In this document: one piece after another, positions 14,074 to 21,439 of the stretch
How the letters are laid out: every line of letters begins with the position of its first letter
Numbering within the stretch: the stretch's first letter is position 1
From: Spirochaetales bacterium
GTDB taxonomy: Bacteria; Spirochaetota; Spirochaetia; Treponematales; UBA12059
Length of the DNA stretch: 21,439 nt
Direction: 5' to 3'
Assembly (NCBI GenBank): GCA_004525355.1
Contig: SPCK01000002.1
Coordinates: forward strand, 1 to 21,439
Notes under the pieces: generated by a model
Told to the model about the DNA's origin: nothing
The model's database searches: none
The model's input: only the letters and a program-made list of their open reading frames with translations
Program-made: the position numbers and the translations under genes

Positions 14074-14093
14074 CCATCATCTTCAATGAAGTC

Positions 14094-14711
14094 TCAACCG
14101 CGATTCGACGTCCGCGCGAGTTCGACGAACCACCGGTGAAAGCGCGTATCTCCAGACAGCTCTGGATGAAACGCCGTTGCCACCATGGCGTCCTGTACGC
14201 AGGCTATGGGTTCTCCATTCAGGCTTGCCATGACCCTGACTCCAGGACCCACGACCAATATGCGAGGCGCCCTTATGAACACCAGCGGAAACGGGCCGCC
14301 TTCGATTCCATCGATTGGAATCTTGGATACGAACGATTCGAGCTGTGCGCCGTAGCCGTTGCGGTCAACCGTTATGTCCATCACCGCGAGGTGTCGCCGT
14401 TTGTCGTTGCGGATTTCCCTCGCCAGGAGGATCATGCCGGCGCATGTGCCCCAAACCGGCATACCTTCAATGATGCGACTTCGAAGGGCATCCATCAGCC
14501 CATTCTCGACAGCCAACTTTCCTATGGCCGTGCTCTCACCGCCCGGAAGGATGACCGCGTCCAGGCCGGCGAGTTCGCTGGGACGCGTAAAGGTCCGCAC
14601 CTCGACAGCGGGCAGGGCGCGGAGCATCTGAAGGTGTTCCTCCACGCCTCCCTGCAGGGACAGCACCCCTATTCGGATAATCGCAAGACTTGGATCGGTG
14701 GCCAGGATCAC
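14094..14711 (-). CDS. pdxT: Pyridoxal 5'-phosphate synthase glutaminase subunit
   Basis: The class I glutaminase half of PLP synthase; it frees ammonia from glutamine and channels it to PdxS. Its 205 residues show the core opening [15 protein letters not shown] (12-26), the oxyanion region LPGGEST (55-61), the nucleophile Cys90 in WGTCAG, and His182/Glu184 in FHPEL. The GTG start overlaps the pdxS stop codon by four bases (GTGA), a coupled arrangement. The first ten residues before IRIGV are slightly long for the family, so translation could start a little later, but no better start is visible. Confidence 0.96.
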   Translation of the reverse strand: MILATDPSLAIIRIGVLSLQGGVEEHLQMLRALPAVEVRTFTRPSELAGLDAVILPGGESTAIGKLAVENGLMDALRSRIIEGMPVWGTCAGMILLAREIRNDKRRHLAVMDITVDRNGYGAQLESFVSKIPIDGIEGGPFPLVFIRAPRILVVGPGVRVMASLNGEPIACVQDAMVATAFHPELSGDTRFHRWFVELARTSNRG

Positions 14712-15586
14712 ACGCCGCGCTCCGCGTAATGGGCTGCATCCTCGGTTCCGCGTACGTCGATACCGCGCATCGCCTCGCCCAGGCCTTCCGACACCTCGGC
14801 AACGACTGCATAGTCATTCCAATAGGTGACGGCCTTGACAATGGCCGCAGCGCGCCTGGCTGGATCCTCGGACTTGAAGATGCCCGATCCGACGAAAACG
14901 CCTTCAGCGCCAAGGGCCATCATGAAAGCCGCATCGGCGGGGGTCGCCACACCGCCGGCGGAGAAGTTGACCACGGGCAGACGGCCGAGTTCGTGCACCT
15001 CGAGTATCAGTTCATAGGGCGCTCCCATGTTTTTGGCGATGGTCATCAGTTCCTCTTTGGGTGCGTTGACGACATCGCGGATTTCTTCATGGACGGTCCT
15101 CAGGTGCTTGACCGCCTCTACAATATCGCCGGTGCCTGCCTCGCCCTTGGTCCGGATCATCGCAGCACCCTCGCCGATACGACGGAGCGCTTCGCCCAGA
15201 TTGCGCGCGCCGCAGACGAAAGGAACCTTGAAGGAACTCTTCTCAATGTGGTACTTGTCGTCCGCGGGCGTCAGCACCTCGCTCTCGTCGATATAGTCTA
15301 CGCCGAGGGCTTCGAGCACGCGAGCCTCGAGGAAGTGTCCGATGCGGGCCTTGGCCATGACCGGGATGCTGACTGCGGCCTGGATCTCTTTAATAAGCTT
15401 GGGATCCGACATACGGGCGACACCGCCGGCCTTGCGTATGTCCGCGGGCACGCGTTCCAATGCCATTACGGCCACAGCACCCGCGGCTTCTGCTATTTTC
15501 GCCTGTTCGGCGTCCACCACGTCCATGATGACGCCGCCTTTGAGCATTTTTGCCAGGTCGCGATTGACCTTCGTCCTGTCGTCCAT
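14708..15586 (-). CDS. pdxS: Pyridoxal 5'-phosphate synthase lyase subunit
   Basis: This subunit makes PLP from ribose 5-phosphate, glyceraldehyde 3-phosphate and ammonia in the DXP-independent vitamin B6 route, in a 12+12 complex with PdxT. It has 292 residues, the family length. Catalytic residues are in place: Asp22 (GGVIMDVV), Lys79 (VMAKARIGH), which forms the first imine, and Lys147 (RTKGEAGTG), which takes over the intermediate. The start MDDRTKVN follows a clear GGGAG sequence six bases upstream. It leads the pdxS-pdxT operon, divergent from the pdxR-like regulator. Confidence 0.98.
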   Translation of the reverse strand: MDDRTKVNRDLAKMLKGGVIMDVVDAEQAKIAEAAGAVAVMALERVPADIRKAGGVARMSDPKLIKEIQAAVSIPVMAKARIGHFLEARVLEALGVDYIDESEVLTPADDKYHIEKSSFKVPFVCGARNLGEALRRIGEGAAMIRTKGEAGTGDIVEAVKHLRTVHEEIRDVVNAPKEELMTIAKNMGAPYELILEVHELGRLPVVNFSAGGVATPADAAFMMALGAEGVFVGSGIFKSEDPARRAAAIVKAVTYWNDYAVVAEVSEGLGEAMRGIDVRGTEDAAHYAERGV

Positions 15587-15651
15587 GTTTGTCTCCCTCG
15601 TAGCACTTCGATCACCTCCGCATTCCCTCGGACTGTTCAATCGAGTGCAAC

Positions 15652-15693
15652 TGTATTGCAAAGTGTATGATTATATTGTATCGTAAACCGTAT
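15652..15693. promoter_or_regulatory. Two 17-bp direct repeats, probable PdxR operator
   Basis: TGTATTGCAAAGTGTAT (15652-15668) and TGTATCGTAAACCGTAT (15677-15693) agree at 13 of 17 positions and start 25 bases apart. They lie between the divergent pdxS and pdxR-like genes. The second copy fills the spacer of the pdxS promoter and the first covers its start of transcription. MocR-type regulators such as PdxR and GabR are known to bind direct repeats. Confidence 0.65.
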
Positions 15694-15703
15694 CACAGGT
15701 CAA
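15675..15703 (-). promoter_or_regulatory. Promoter of pdxS-pdxT
   Basis: Minus-strand TTGACC (15703-15698), exact 17-base spacer, TACAAT (15680-15675). The leader is about 80 bases and can form a hairpin from 15603-15612 with 15640-15648 (nine pairs, one bulge). The -35 box lies ten bases before the pdxR-like ATG, so RNA polymerase here could also hinder expression of the regulator. Confidence 0.65.
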
Positions 15704-15712
15704 GGAGCATTG

Positions 15713-17176
15713 ATGCAGTCATCCATGCGGGTATACAAGGACGATGACACGCCGTTGTATGTCCAAGCCGCGGATGCATTGAGACGACGTATCATTGACG
15801 GTGAGTTCAGACGCGGCGACCGCCTGCCGTCGATCCGCAGGTTGTCGGATGAGCTGGGCGTGAATCCAGCCACCGTCGTGGCTGCGTACCGCATCCTGAC
15901 CCGTGAGAGCCTCGTCGAGGCGCGCGCGGGTTCCGGAGCCTACGTCCCGATTGACGCATCTATTCCCGAGGCGCCGCATGAGGCGAAGTCTCGCATCGGG
16001 CCGGATTCCCTGCCGTCCATTCATGACCCCAATGTTCACGGCGAGCAAGGTAACCAGGTCGACATGACCGCTAACGCGCCGCCGCTCGACCTGTTTCCTC
16101 TCGAAGACGTCAAGGCCTTCATCGTACAAGCCATCGACGCCGACGGCGGCAAGGTCTTTGAATATCAGGATGCTTCCGGTTATGCGCCGCTCAAACGCGC
16201 TCTGGCCCTGCGGCTTTCGAGCAGGCGTGATCCCGCGAAGGCCGTCGATCCAGACGATGTGCATATCGTTTCTGGCGCCCAGCAGGGGTTGGACTTGGCC
16301 GCCCGGGTGCTCCTGCGCAGGGGCGACGTGGCAGCGATGGAATCGCCAGGCTATCGCGGGGCTCGCGACGTGTTCATCGCCGCCGGCGCCAGAGTCGAAT
16401 CTGTGCCCCTGAATGCGGAAGGCATGGACCTCGCCGTGCTCGAGCACCTTGCCGCGACCCGGCCCCTGCGACTCGTTTACGTAAATCCCAGTTTCCAGAA
16501 TCCGACGGGAATCGTCTATTCCAGGCGCGCGCAAACGAAATTGGTCACACTGGCCGAGCGCTATGGTTTCTATATCGTGGAGGACGATCTTTTTGCCGAT
16601 CTCGTACCCGAACCGGGCGCGTCTCCATCATTCCGGGCTCTTGACGAGGCCGGCAGGGTGCTTTTCGTGAAGAGCTTCTCCAAAACCATGATGCCAGGGC
16701 TTCGCATCGCGTGCATGGAGACCCCGGCCGCGCTCCGCGAACGCATCGAGGGCGCCAAGCGATCGGTCGACCTCTCGTCCAACGGACTGATGCAACGGGT
16801 CCTGGAACGCTTCCTGTCAAGCGGGCGCTACGACGCGCATATCGCCCGCGCGCGGGAACGATACCTGCAAGCGGCCGACATTTTTTTCGGAGCCTTGTCC
16901 CCGGGCATCAAAGTGGGTTTATCCTGGGAGCAACCCCGAGGTGGTATTAATGCCTGGATACGCGTCCCGCCGGATACGAGCGGTAGAATCTTCGCTCAGG
17001 CTTGCCTGGATCGCGGTTGCGCTGTGGCTCCGGAAGCCGCATTCCGGTTCGAGTCCAGCCCCGGAGACGGTCTGGACCGGCACGTGCGCGCCAGCTTTGG
17101 CTCTGTCCCCCTGAGTGACGTCGCGCAAGGAGGTCGAGCAATCGCGGAGGCTGCCATTTTCCTGTCCACCCGGTAG
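15713..17176 (+). CDS. pdxR: MocR/PdxR-type regulator: GntR helix-turn-helix fused to aminotransferase-like domain
   Basis: A 487-residue chimera. A winged helix-turn-helix of the GntR family covers ~12-76 (PLYVQAADALRRRIIDGEF; LPSIRRLSDELGVNPATV), a short linker follows, and a fold-type I aminotransferase-like domain covers ~120-480. The latter has a PLP lysine at 324 (SFSKTMMPGLRIACM), NPSFQNPTG and the YGFYIVEDDLFADL block. Members sense PLP and switch pdxST. The divergent pdxS-pdxT genes and the direct repeats between them make PdxR the natural name; whether it activates or represses is not told by sequence. The ATG at 15713 is preferred because AAGGAG ends five bases before it; a TTG three bases upstream is too close. 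Confidence 0.9.
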   Translation: MQSSMRVYKDDDTPLYVQAADALRRRIIDGEFRRGDRLPSIRRLSDELGVNPATVVAAYRILTRESLVEARAGSGAYVPIDASIPEAPHEAKSRIGPDSLPSIHDPNVHGEQGNQVDMTANAPPLDLFPLEDVKAFIVQAIDADGGKVFEYQDASGYAPLKRALALRLSSRRDPAKAVDPDDVHIVSGAQQGLDLAARVLLRRGDVAAMESPGYRGARDVFIAAGARVESVPLNAEGMDLAVLEHLAATRPLRLVYVNPSFQNPTGIVYSRRAQTKLVTLAERYGFYIVEDDLFADLVPEPGASPSFRALDEAGRVLFVKSFSKTMMPGLRIACMETPAALRERIEGAKRSVDLSSNGLMQRVLERFLSSGRYDAHIARARERYLQAADIFFGALSPGIKVGLSWEQPRGGINAWIRVPPDTSGRIFAQACLDRGCAVAPEAAFRFESSPGDGLDRHVRASFGSVPLSDVAQGGRAIAEAAIFLSTR

Positions 17177-17199
17177 CTCTGTCCCCCGTGGCTTTACGT

Positions 17200-17229
17200 T
17201 TGCGCGAACTGTCTATATTGGTCTATAAT
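17200..17229 (+). promoter_or_regulatory. Candidate promoter for uvrB
   Basis: TTGCGC (17200-17205), 18-base spacer, perfect TATAAT (17224-17229), 50 bases before the start codon. No LexA-like dyad was recognised around it, so SOS control is not supported by what I can see. Confidence 0.6.
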
Positions 17230-17278
17230 CCCGGCGTACCGTGGCCGAAGGCAAAACGGTGCCCGGAGGTTGCTTGCC

Positions 17279-19267
17279 GTGAAACCGTTCAGAGTAGTAG
17301 CTCCCTTCGCTCCCTCCGGAGACCAACCCCAGGCCATCGAGGCTCTCGCCTTCGGCATACGAGCCGGCGATACGTACCAGACGCTCAAGGGCGTTACCGG
17401 TTCCGGCAAGACCTTCACGATGGCCAAGGTGATCGAGGCCGTACAACGACCAACATTGGTCATCAGCCACAACAAGACGCTCTCCGCCCAGCTATTTCGT
17501 GAGTTCAAGGATTTCTTCCCGGACAACGCCGTCGAGTATTTCGTATCCTATTATGATTATTATCAACCTGAAGCCTATGTGCCCACGCGGGACCTGTATA
17601 TCGAGAAGGATGCGAGCATCAACCAGGAAATCGAGCGGCTGCGCCTGTCCGCCACGCGCAGCTTGATGGAGCGCCGCGATGTCATCATCATCGCGACGGT
17701 TTCCTGTATCTATGGCCTGGCGACGCCTGAAGTCTATCGTGAGATGAAGGTCGAGGCGGTCGTGGGACAGGAGCTCGATCCGGAAGCATTCAAGCGCGAA
17801 CTGATCGGTCTGCAGTACGAACGCAATGACGCGGTGCTCGAGCGGGGGCGCTTTCGGGTTCGGGGCGACGTAATAGAGGTATGCCCGGCTTATGCCAAGG
17901 AAGCCTATCGCATTGAGCTGGATTTCGATCGGGTGGAGCGGATACGCCGCTTCGACCAGGTTTCCGGACAGGTGCTGGAGGAGTTGGACGCGGCGGTTAT
18001 CTATCCGGCCAAGCAATTCGTCATGCCCGAGACGATGGTGCATAAGGCGATCGCCTCGATTCGGGCCGAACTTTACGTACGCTACGCGGAGCTGATGTCC
18101 GCGCAAAAGCTGGTCGAGGCCCAGAGGCTCAAAACGCGCGTTGAGTACGACCTGGAACTGATGCAGGAAATCGGCTACTGCTCGGGCATAGAGAATTATT
18201 CCGCTCCGCTGTCGGGCCGCGCTCGCGGGAGCAGGCCCTCGGTGCTCCTGGATTACTTCGCTCCGGACTTCCTCACCTTTATCGACGAGTCGCACGTGAC
18301 CCTGTCGCAAATCGGCGCGATGTACGCGGGCGACAGATCCCGTAAGCAGACGCTGGTGGATTATGGATTTCGCCTGCCTTCCGCCATGGATAACCGTCCC
18401 CTGAAATATGAGGAATTCGACGCGCTTACCGGTAGCGTACTATACGTGTCCGCCACGCCCGGCGTGATCGAGGTCGAGCGTTCCGCCCGCGTCGTTGAGC
18501 AGCTCATACGACCGACAGGCTTGGTGGACCCTGAAATCATGGTACGGCCGAGCGAAGGCCAGATAGAGGATATCTATACAGAAATCAAGGCCCGCATCGC
18601 CGCTGGCGAGCGGAGCCTCATCCTGACGCTGACCAAGCGGATGGCGGAAGAACTATCCGAATACTTGGCATCACTGTCCCTCAAGGTCCGCTACATACAC
18701 AGTGAGGTAGAGACCATCGAGCGTGTCGAAATCCTCAAGCAGCTCCGGACGGGCGAATATGACGTGCTCGTTGGCATCAACCTGCTCCGGGAGGGCATCG
18801 ACCTGCCGGAGGTTTCCTTTATCGCCATATTGGACGCCGACAAGATCGGCTTCCTGCGTTCGGCTACCAGCTTGATCCAGATCATCGGACGCGCGGCCCG
18901 AAACGCCGCGGGTACCGTCGTCATGTACGCGGATCGCATGTCCGATGCCATGCGCAAGGCCATCGACGAGACGGACCGACGCCGGGCGGCCCAGGCCGCG
19001 TACAATGAAAAACATGGTATCACACCCATGACGGTCAAGAAAGCAGTTCAGGACATCCTACAACGGCACAAGGAAGAGCAACGGGACGTAACATCGTCCG
19101 ATTTGGAGACCATCAAGGGTGCCTACAACCTGATGGTTCCCGAACAGCGTGGCGCCCTGGTGCGCCGGCTGGAACGCGAGATGCTCGAGAAGGCAAAAAA
19201 CCTCGAATTCGAGGCAGCGGCGATACTGCGTGACGAAATCCAGAAACTCAAGGACGACCGTTCATGA
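17279..19267 (+). CDS. uvrB: Excinuclease ABC subunit B (UvrB)
   Basis: The damage-verification helicase of nucleotide excision repair; it receives DNA from UvrA and recruits UvrC. 662 residues, the usual length. Visible marks: GVTGSGKT Walker A (38-45), the DNA-clamping beta-hairpin region VSYYDYYQPEAYVP, the DESH box in FIDESHVT, helicase motifs VGINLLREGIDLPEV and QIIGRAARN, and a C-terminal UVR helix pair (LEREMLEKAKNLEFEAAAILRDE, shown in part here) that contacts UvrC. The GTG start at 17279 is chosen because GGAGG lies nine bases upstream; the TTG at 17270 directly abuts that sequence and cannot use it. The last four bases overlap the next gene. Confidence 0.98.
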   Translation: MKPFRVVAPFAPSGDQPQAIEALAFGIRAGDTYQTLKGVTGSGKTFTMAKVIEAVQRPTLVISHNKTLSAQLFREFKDFFPDNAVEYFVSYYDYYQPEAYVPTRDLYIEKDASINQEIERLRLSATRSLMERRDVIIIATVSCIYGLATPEVYREMKVEAVVGQELDPEAFKRELIGLQYERNDAVLERGRFRVRGDVIEVCPAYAKEAYRIELDFDRVERIRRFDQVSGQVLEELDAAVIYPAKQFVMPETMVHKAIASIRAELYVRYAELMSAQKLVEAQRLKTRVEYDLELMQEIGYCSGIENYSAPLSGRARGSRPSVLLDYFAPDFLTFIDESHVTLSQIGAMYAGDRSRKQTLVDYGFRLPSAMDNRPLKYEEFDALTGSVLYVSATPGVIEVERSARVVEQLIRPTGLVDPEIMVRPSEGQIEDIYTEIKARIAAGERSLILTLTKRMAEELSEYLASLSLKVRYIHSEVETIERVEILKQLRTGEYDVLVGINLLREGIDLPEVSFIAILDADKIGFLRSATSLIQIIGRAARNAAGTVVMYADRMSDAMRKAIDETDRRRAAQAAYNEKHGITPMTVKKAVQDILQRHKEEQRDVTSSDLETIKGAYNLMVPEQRGALVRRLEREMLEKAKNLEFEAAAILRDEIQKLKDDRS

Positions 19268-20193
19268 AGCTCGAACTCACTATCGTTTTTTCGGAGCGAC
19301 AGGAATTAACGGGTTATGAACGGGACGCGGTGGAAAACATCAAGCGATTGTGTCTCGAGTTCGATGGCTATGAGCCCGGCATTCACTTTGATGCCAGGCT
19401 GAACGCCATCAAGACCATGCCCGCAATTTTTCTGGCCGAGGCCAAAGGCGCTTCCGGTGAGAGCAGGGTAGTCGGGGCGGCCTTCATATTCGCCCCGGGG
19501 CGTTCCGAAGGCGAGTTCTCTGCCTGCATTGATCCCCTTTTCCGCCGATCCGGGTTGTTTTCACAGCTTTTCTCCATGGCCGTAAATACTCTTGTTTCCG
19601 CGGGCGTCCCTTCACTGCTGCTCGTATCTGATGGCCGCCTGGGAAATGGGGGCTCAATCGCCAGAAAATTGGGAGCGGAGCGTTCGTACGGCGAGATCAC
19701 CATGGTGCTTGTGCCAAAAAAATCCCGGCTGGAGAGTCCGACCGCGCTGTATGCCGGATCGGTAAGGCTCGTGCCGTTCTCGCACAAGGAATTGGACGAC
19801 CTGGCCGCTCTACCCGCGGACATTTTCGTCGGCTCGTTCCAGGACGAGCGAGCCTTGATCGAATCGTCCATCGACGATCCCGCGTGTGAGCACTACAGCG
19901 TACGGTCGGCCGAAGGCATCGTGGGCCTGGTCGCCCTGTATGGCAAGGACGGGGACTATATGATCAACGGCCTCAGCGTGCTGCCATCACTCCGCAGGAA
20001 AGGCTACGGCGGCGCCATCCTTGACGCGGTCATTTCGATCCTACGACGCAGGAACGCATCGTCCGTCAGATTGGAGGTCGAGGAAACCAACGTCGCCGCC
20101 ATCGCGCTGTACCGCTCGCGCAACTTCACAGAGGAGTCGCGAACGGAATACTGGCGCGTCAGTCTCGATTCGCTGGGATACGCGGTGCCATAA
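19264..20193 (+). CDS. Tandem-domain GNAT N-acetyltransferase
   Basis: A 309-residue protein built from two GNAT-like halves. The N-terminal half (~1-160) has a weaker acetyl-CoA site (ACIDPLFRRSGLFSQLF). The C-terminal half (~165-300) has the clear motif A, VLPSLRRKGYGGAILDAVI, and the motif B block ETNVAAIALYRSRNF. The layout recalls mycothiol synthase-like or histone acetyltransferase-like tandem GNATs, but the substrate is unknown; mycothiol is not expected here. Its ATG overlaps the uvrB stop (ATGA), so the two are translated from one mRNA. No functional link to DNA repair is implied by sequence. Confidence 0.85.
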   Translation: MKLELTIVFSERQELTGYERDAVENIKRLCLEFDGYEPGIHFDARLNAIKTMPAIFLAEAKGASGESRVVGAAFIFAPGRSEGEFSACIDPLFRRSGLFSQLFSMAVNTLVSAGVPSLLLVSDGRLGNGGSIARKLGAERSYGEITMVLVPKKSRLESPTALYAGSVRLVPFSHKELDDLAALPADIFVGSFQDERALIESSIDDPACEHYSVRSAEGIVGLVALYGKDGDYMINGLSVLPSLRRKGYGGAILDAVISILRRRNASSVRLEVEETNVAAIALYRSRNFTEESRTEYWRVSLDSLGYAVP

Positions 20194-20198
20194 ACGAT

Positions 20199-20215
20199 GC
20201 GGCCCAACTGGCCGC
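20199..20215 (+). other. Short hairpin after the acetyltransferase gene
   Basis: GCGGCC (20199-20204) and GGCCGC (20210-20215) flank a five-base loop, five bases after the stop codon. No T-run follows, so it is a weak candidate for a 3' end stabiliser or a Rho-type end rather than an intrinsic terminator. Confidence 0.35.
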
Positions 20216-20299
20216 CACCGAGGCAGCCAAATGCGCTTGACTGTATCTTCGCGCGTTGACGCATTCGCTGGTTATTGATACTTTGATCTATCGAGGGTT

Positions 20300-20325
20300 T
20301 TTCAAAAGCCATACGACTTTTGAAA
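20300..20325. repeat. 9-bp inverted repeat upstream of the rubredoxin promoter
   Basis: TTTCAAAAG (20300-20308) and CTTTTGAAA (20317-20325) are perfect complements with an eight-base gap, directly abutting the candidate -35 box at 20326. A second loose dyad, GATACTTTGAT near 20276 and ATCAAAGTCTATC near 20351, brackets the same promoter. The placement suggests an activator or repressor site. Confidence 0.5.
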
Positions 20326-20355
20326 TTGACTCATCAGTACAAGGAATCGTATCAA
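20326..20355 (+). promoter_or_regulatory. Candidate rubredoxin promoter
   Basis: TTGACT (20326-20331), 18-base spacer, TATCAA (20350-20355), about 30 bases before the start codon. The -35 box is good and the -10 box fair. Confidence 0.4.
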
Positions 20356-20386
20356 AGTCTATCATTCTTGGGCCGAGGGGGATGGC

Positions 20387-20548
20387 ATGAAAAAGTTCAA
20401 GTGTAGTGTATGCGGTTATATCTACAACCCAGCGGAAGGCAATGCAGATTCGGGGATCGCGCCTGGGACCGCTTTTGAGGATATTCCAGAAAGCTGGATC
20501 TGCCCGGTCTGCGGAGCTGGCATGGATGCTTTTTTTATAATCGAATGA
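20387..20548 (+). CDS. Rubredoxin
   Basis: A 53-residue one-iron electron carrier. The four iron-binding cysteines are in the standard places: CSVCG (Cys6, Cys9) and CPVCG (Cys39, Cys42), with the family spine [27 protein letters not shown] strong GAGGGGG sequence lies five bases before the ATG. In anaerobes rubredoxin feeds oxygen- or superoxide-removing enzymes such as rubrerythrin or superoxide reductase, none of which is in the window. The C-terminus ends AFFIIE, where most relatives have an acidic tail. It is a monocistronic gene facing the mobA-like gene. Confidence 0.97.
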   Translation: MKKFKCSVCGYIYNPAEGNADSGIAPGTAFEDIPESWICPVCGAGMDAFFIIE

Positions 20549-20646
20549 TGAGGGATCGCGCCTGAATCCTGGTCGTAGCCTTGCTGTAGGGTATTTCTCG
20601 CATGGTTCAGGGCGGTAATAAATTTGTCTAAACGACAGCGGGCTGA

Positions 20647-21439
20647 TTATGTATTGATTGTATGCTGGGTTTCCTTGGAAATCGTGAGATAGTCATCCAT
20701 GGTGTTGATGTTTTTATACCAGTCGCCGGCATGGAAATCCATGAACGCGACTCGTACCTTGTCGAAAAGTTCAACGATCCTTCGCCCTCCCGCTTCCAGG
20801 ATTTCCAGGGCGGGACGGCAAACGGAACGGCGATAGATGGCAAAAAGCGGTTCGAAACGTCCGTCAGCGCTTCGTGGCATGACGATATCATAGCCCTCGG
20901 CCTGTCGCAGCATGCGATTTACCAGGCGAAAATTCACTGTAGGGATATCGCAGCCCATCACAAAACAGAGTTCGCTCCCGGAACAACTGAGAGCCGATGC
21001 GATGCCCATCAATGGGCCCAGGCCGGGCTGGAGATCAGGGATCATCGGCAGGCCCAGGAATTCATATTTGGTAGGCTCGTTGGTGCTGATGATGGCACTT
21101 TGGAACATTGGCACGAGCTGCTCCGCTATATGGGCAATCAAGGGCTTGTCGCGATACACAAGCATGCTCTTGTCCAGGCCGATCCTGGTACTTTTCCCGC
21201 CGGACAGGATGATCGCCGAGGCGTTCTGACGTATAAGCCAACGTCCATCAACAAAAGCCAGCCGATCCGGCTGGAAATCCCAGTCCGTGCCATCGAATGC
21301 TGAAATGGCATCAGCCATATCGATAAGCGTGGCACCGCTTGATTTGATGGAGCTATTCCGTGAATCCTTGATGATAATGAATGCTCCCGGTTCCACGATC
21401 ATTCGCGCCGAGTTGGAATCACAGACAACCGCCGTTCCT
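20647..21439 (-). CDS. MobA-like molybdenum cofactor nucleotidyltransferase, 5' end beyond window
   Basis: The recognisable part is a MobA-type NTP transferase that attaches GMP (or CMP in relatives) to molybdopterin. It shows ILSGGKSTRIGLDKSML (nucleotide loop), PDLQPGLGPLMGI, the metal-binding GCDIP and a closing WYKNINTMDDY (family N-[IVL]-N-T-x-x-[DE]). This domain normally begins near the N-terminus, but here about 60 residues lie between an in-frame ATG (21402) and the loop. The frame also stays open to the right edge, reading ...VVCDSNSAR before that ATG, and no Shine-Dalgarno sequence precedes it. I therefore treat the gene as 5'-partial, with an extra N-terminal domain that I do not firmly recognise. 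The region looks less GC-rich than its neighbours. Confidence 0.85.
   Translation of the reverse strand, partial: GTAVVCDSNSARMIVEPGAFIIIKDSRNSSIKSSGATLIDMADAISAFDGTDWDFQPDRLAFVDGRWLIRQNASAIILSGGKSTRIGLDKSMLVYRDKPLIAHIAEQLVPMFQSAIISTNEPTKYEFLGLPMIPDLQPGLGPLMGIASALSCSGSELCFVMGCDIPTVNFRLVNRMLRQAEGYDIVMPRSADGRFEPLFAIYRRSVCRPALEILEAGGRRIVELFDKVRVAFMDFHAGDWYKNINTMDDYLTISKETQHTINT

Noticed and set aside
15587..15660. Short upstream frames and a second GGAGG in the pdxS leader
   Set aside because: The ATG frame is only three codons long; without conservation data it cannot be called a regulatory upstream frame.
20453..20564. Exact 13-mer GGGATCGCGCCTG in rubredoxin (20453-20465) and again after it (20552-20564)
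   Set aside because: Two copies of one short string with no symmetry or spacing logic; may be a remnant of a small duplication but nothing else supports it.
1..21439. CRISPR arrays, tRNA or rRNA genes, transposases, toxin-antitoxin pairs, phage genes
   Set aside because: Looked for on both strands by eye; no regularly spaced repeats, cloverleaf arms or matching protein motifs were found.

Overview
The window is a GC-rich (roughly 55-60% by eye) bacterial chromosome segment packed with housekeeping genes. The best guess at lineage is a spirochaete (Treponema/Spirochaeta-like). The signs are a divergent FliG-type motor-switch paralogue, a DUF115/MptE-like motility accessory protein, a zinc-dependent phospholipase C-like protein, a low-copy anaerobe-style redox set (ferredoxin:thioredoxin reductase catalytic chain, glutaredoxin, rubredoxin) and a PdxST-type vitamin B6 pathway. 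This is inference from gene content; no rRNA or other phylogenetic marker was compared. I saw no CRISPR array, tRNA, rRNA, insertion sequence, prophage gene or defence island.

Layout, left to right. (1) 1-1405, minus strand: glutaredoxin, FTR catalytic chain and a cysteine desulfurase cut by the left edge, a thiol/Fe-S cluster. (2) 1529-3352, plus: lepA, divergent from the redox genes. (3) 3470-6626, minus: a membrane-anchored parvulin-type PPIase followed by the DUF115 gene, with a perfect 12-bp terminator-like hairpin in the first codons of the latter. (4) 6769-9175, minus: a 65-residue orphan protein followed by a large TPR-GAF-GGDEF diguanylate cyclase. (5) 9176-9500: the longest non-coding stretch, carrying palindromes and divergent promoters. 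(6) 9501-10028, plus: a PduO-type cob(I)alamin adenosyltransferase. (7) 10097-12441, minus: a zinc-dependent PLC-like gene followed by the FliG-like gene, behind a TATAAT promoter whose -35 box lies in a perfect inverted repeat. (8) 12741-14009, plus: a membrane-anchored, single-PDZ HtrA protease. (9) 14094-17176: pdxS-pdxT (minus) divergent from a MocR/PdxR-type regulator (plus), with two 17-bp direct repeats over the pdxST promoter. (10) 17279-20193, plus: uvrB overlapping a tandem-GNAT acetyltransferase gene. (11) 20387-20548, plus: rubredoxin. (12) 20647-21439, minus: a MobA-type molybdenum cofactor nucleotidyltransferase carrying an extra N-terminal region that runs off the right edge.

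Most genes are ordinary. The parts that deserve a second look are regulatory or architectural: the hairpin inside the DUF115 gene, the operator-like repeats at pdxR/pdxST and at the PLC-fliG promoter, the FliG paralogue that has lost the EHPQ signature, the orphan small gene ahead of the diguanylate cyclase, the FTR-glutaredoxin pair with no thioredoxin beside it, and the N-terminal extension of MobA. No clearly novel multi-gene system is visible.
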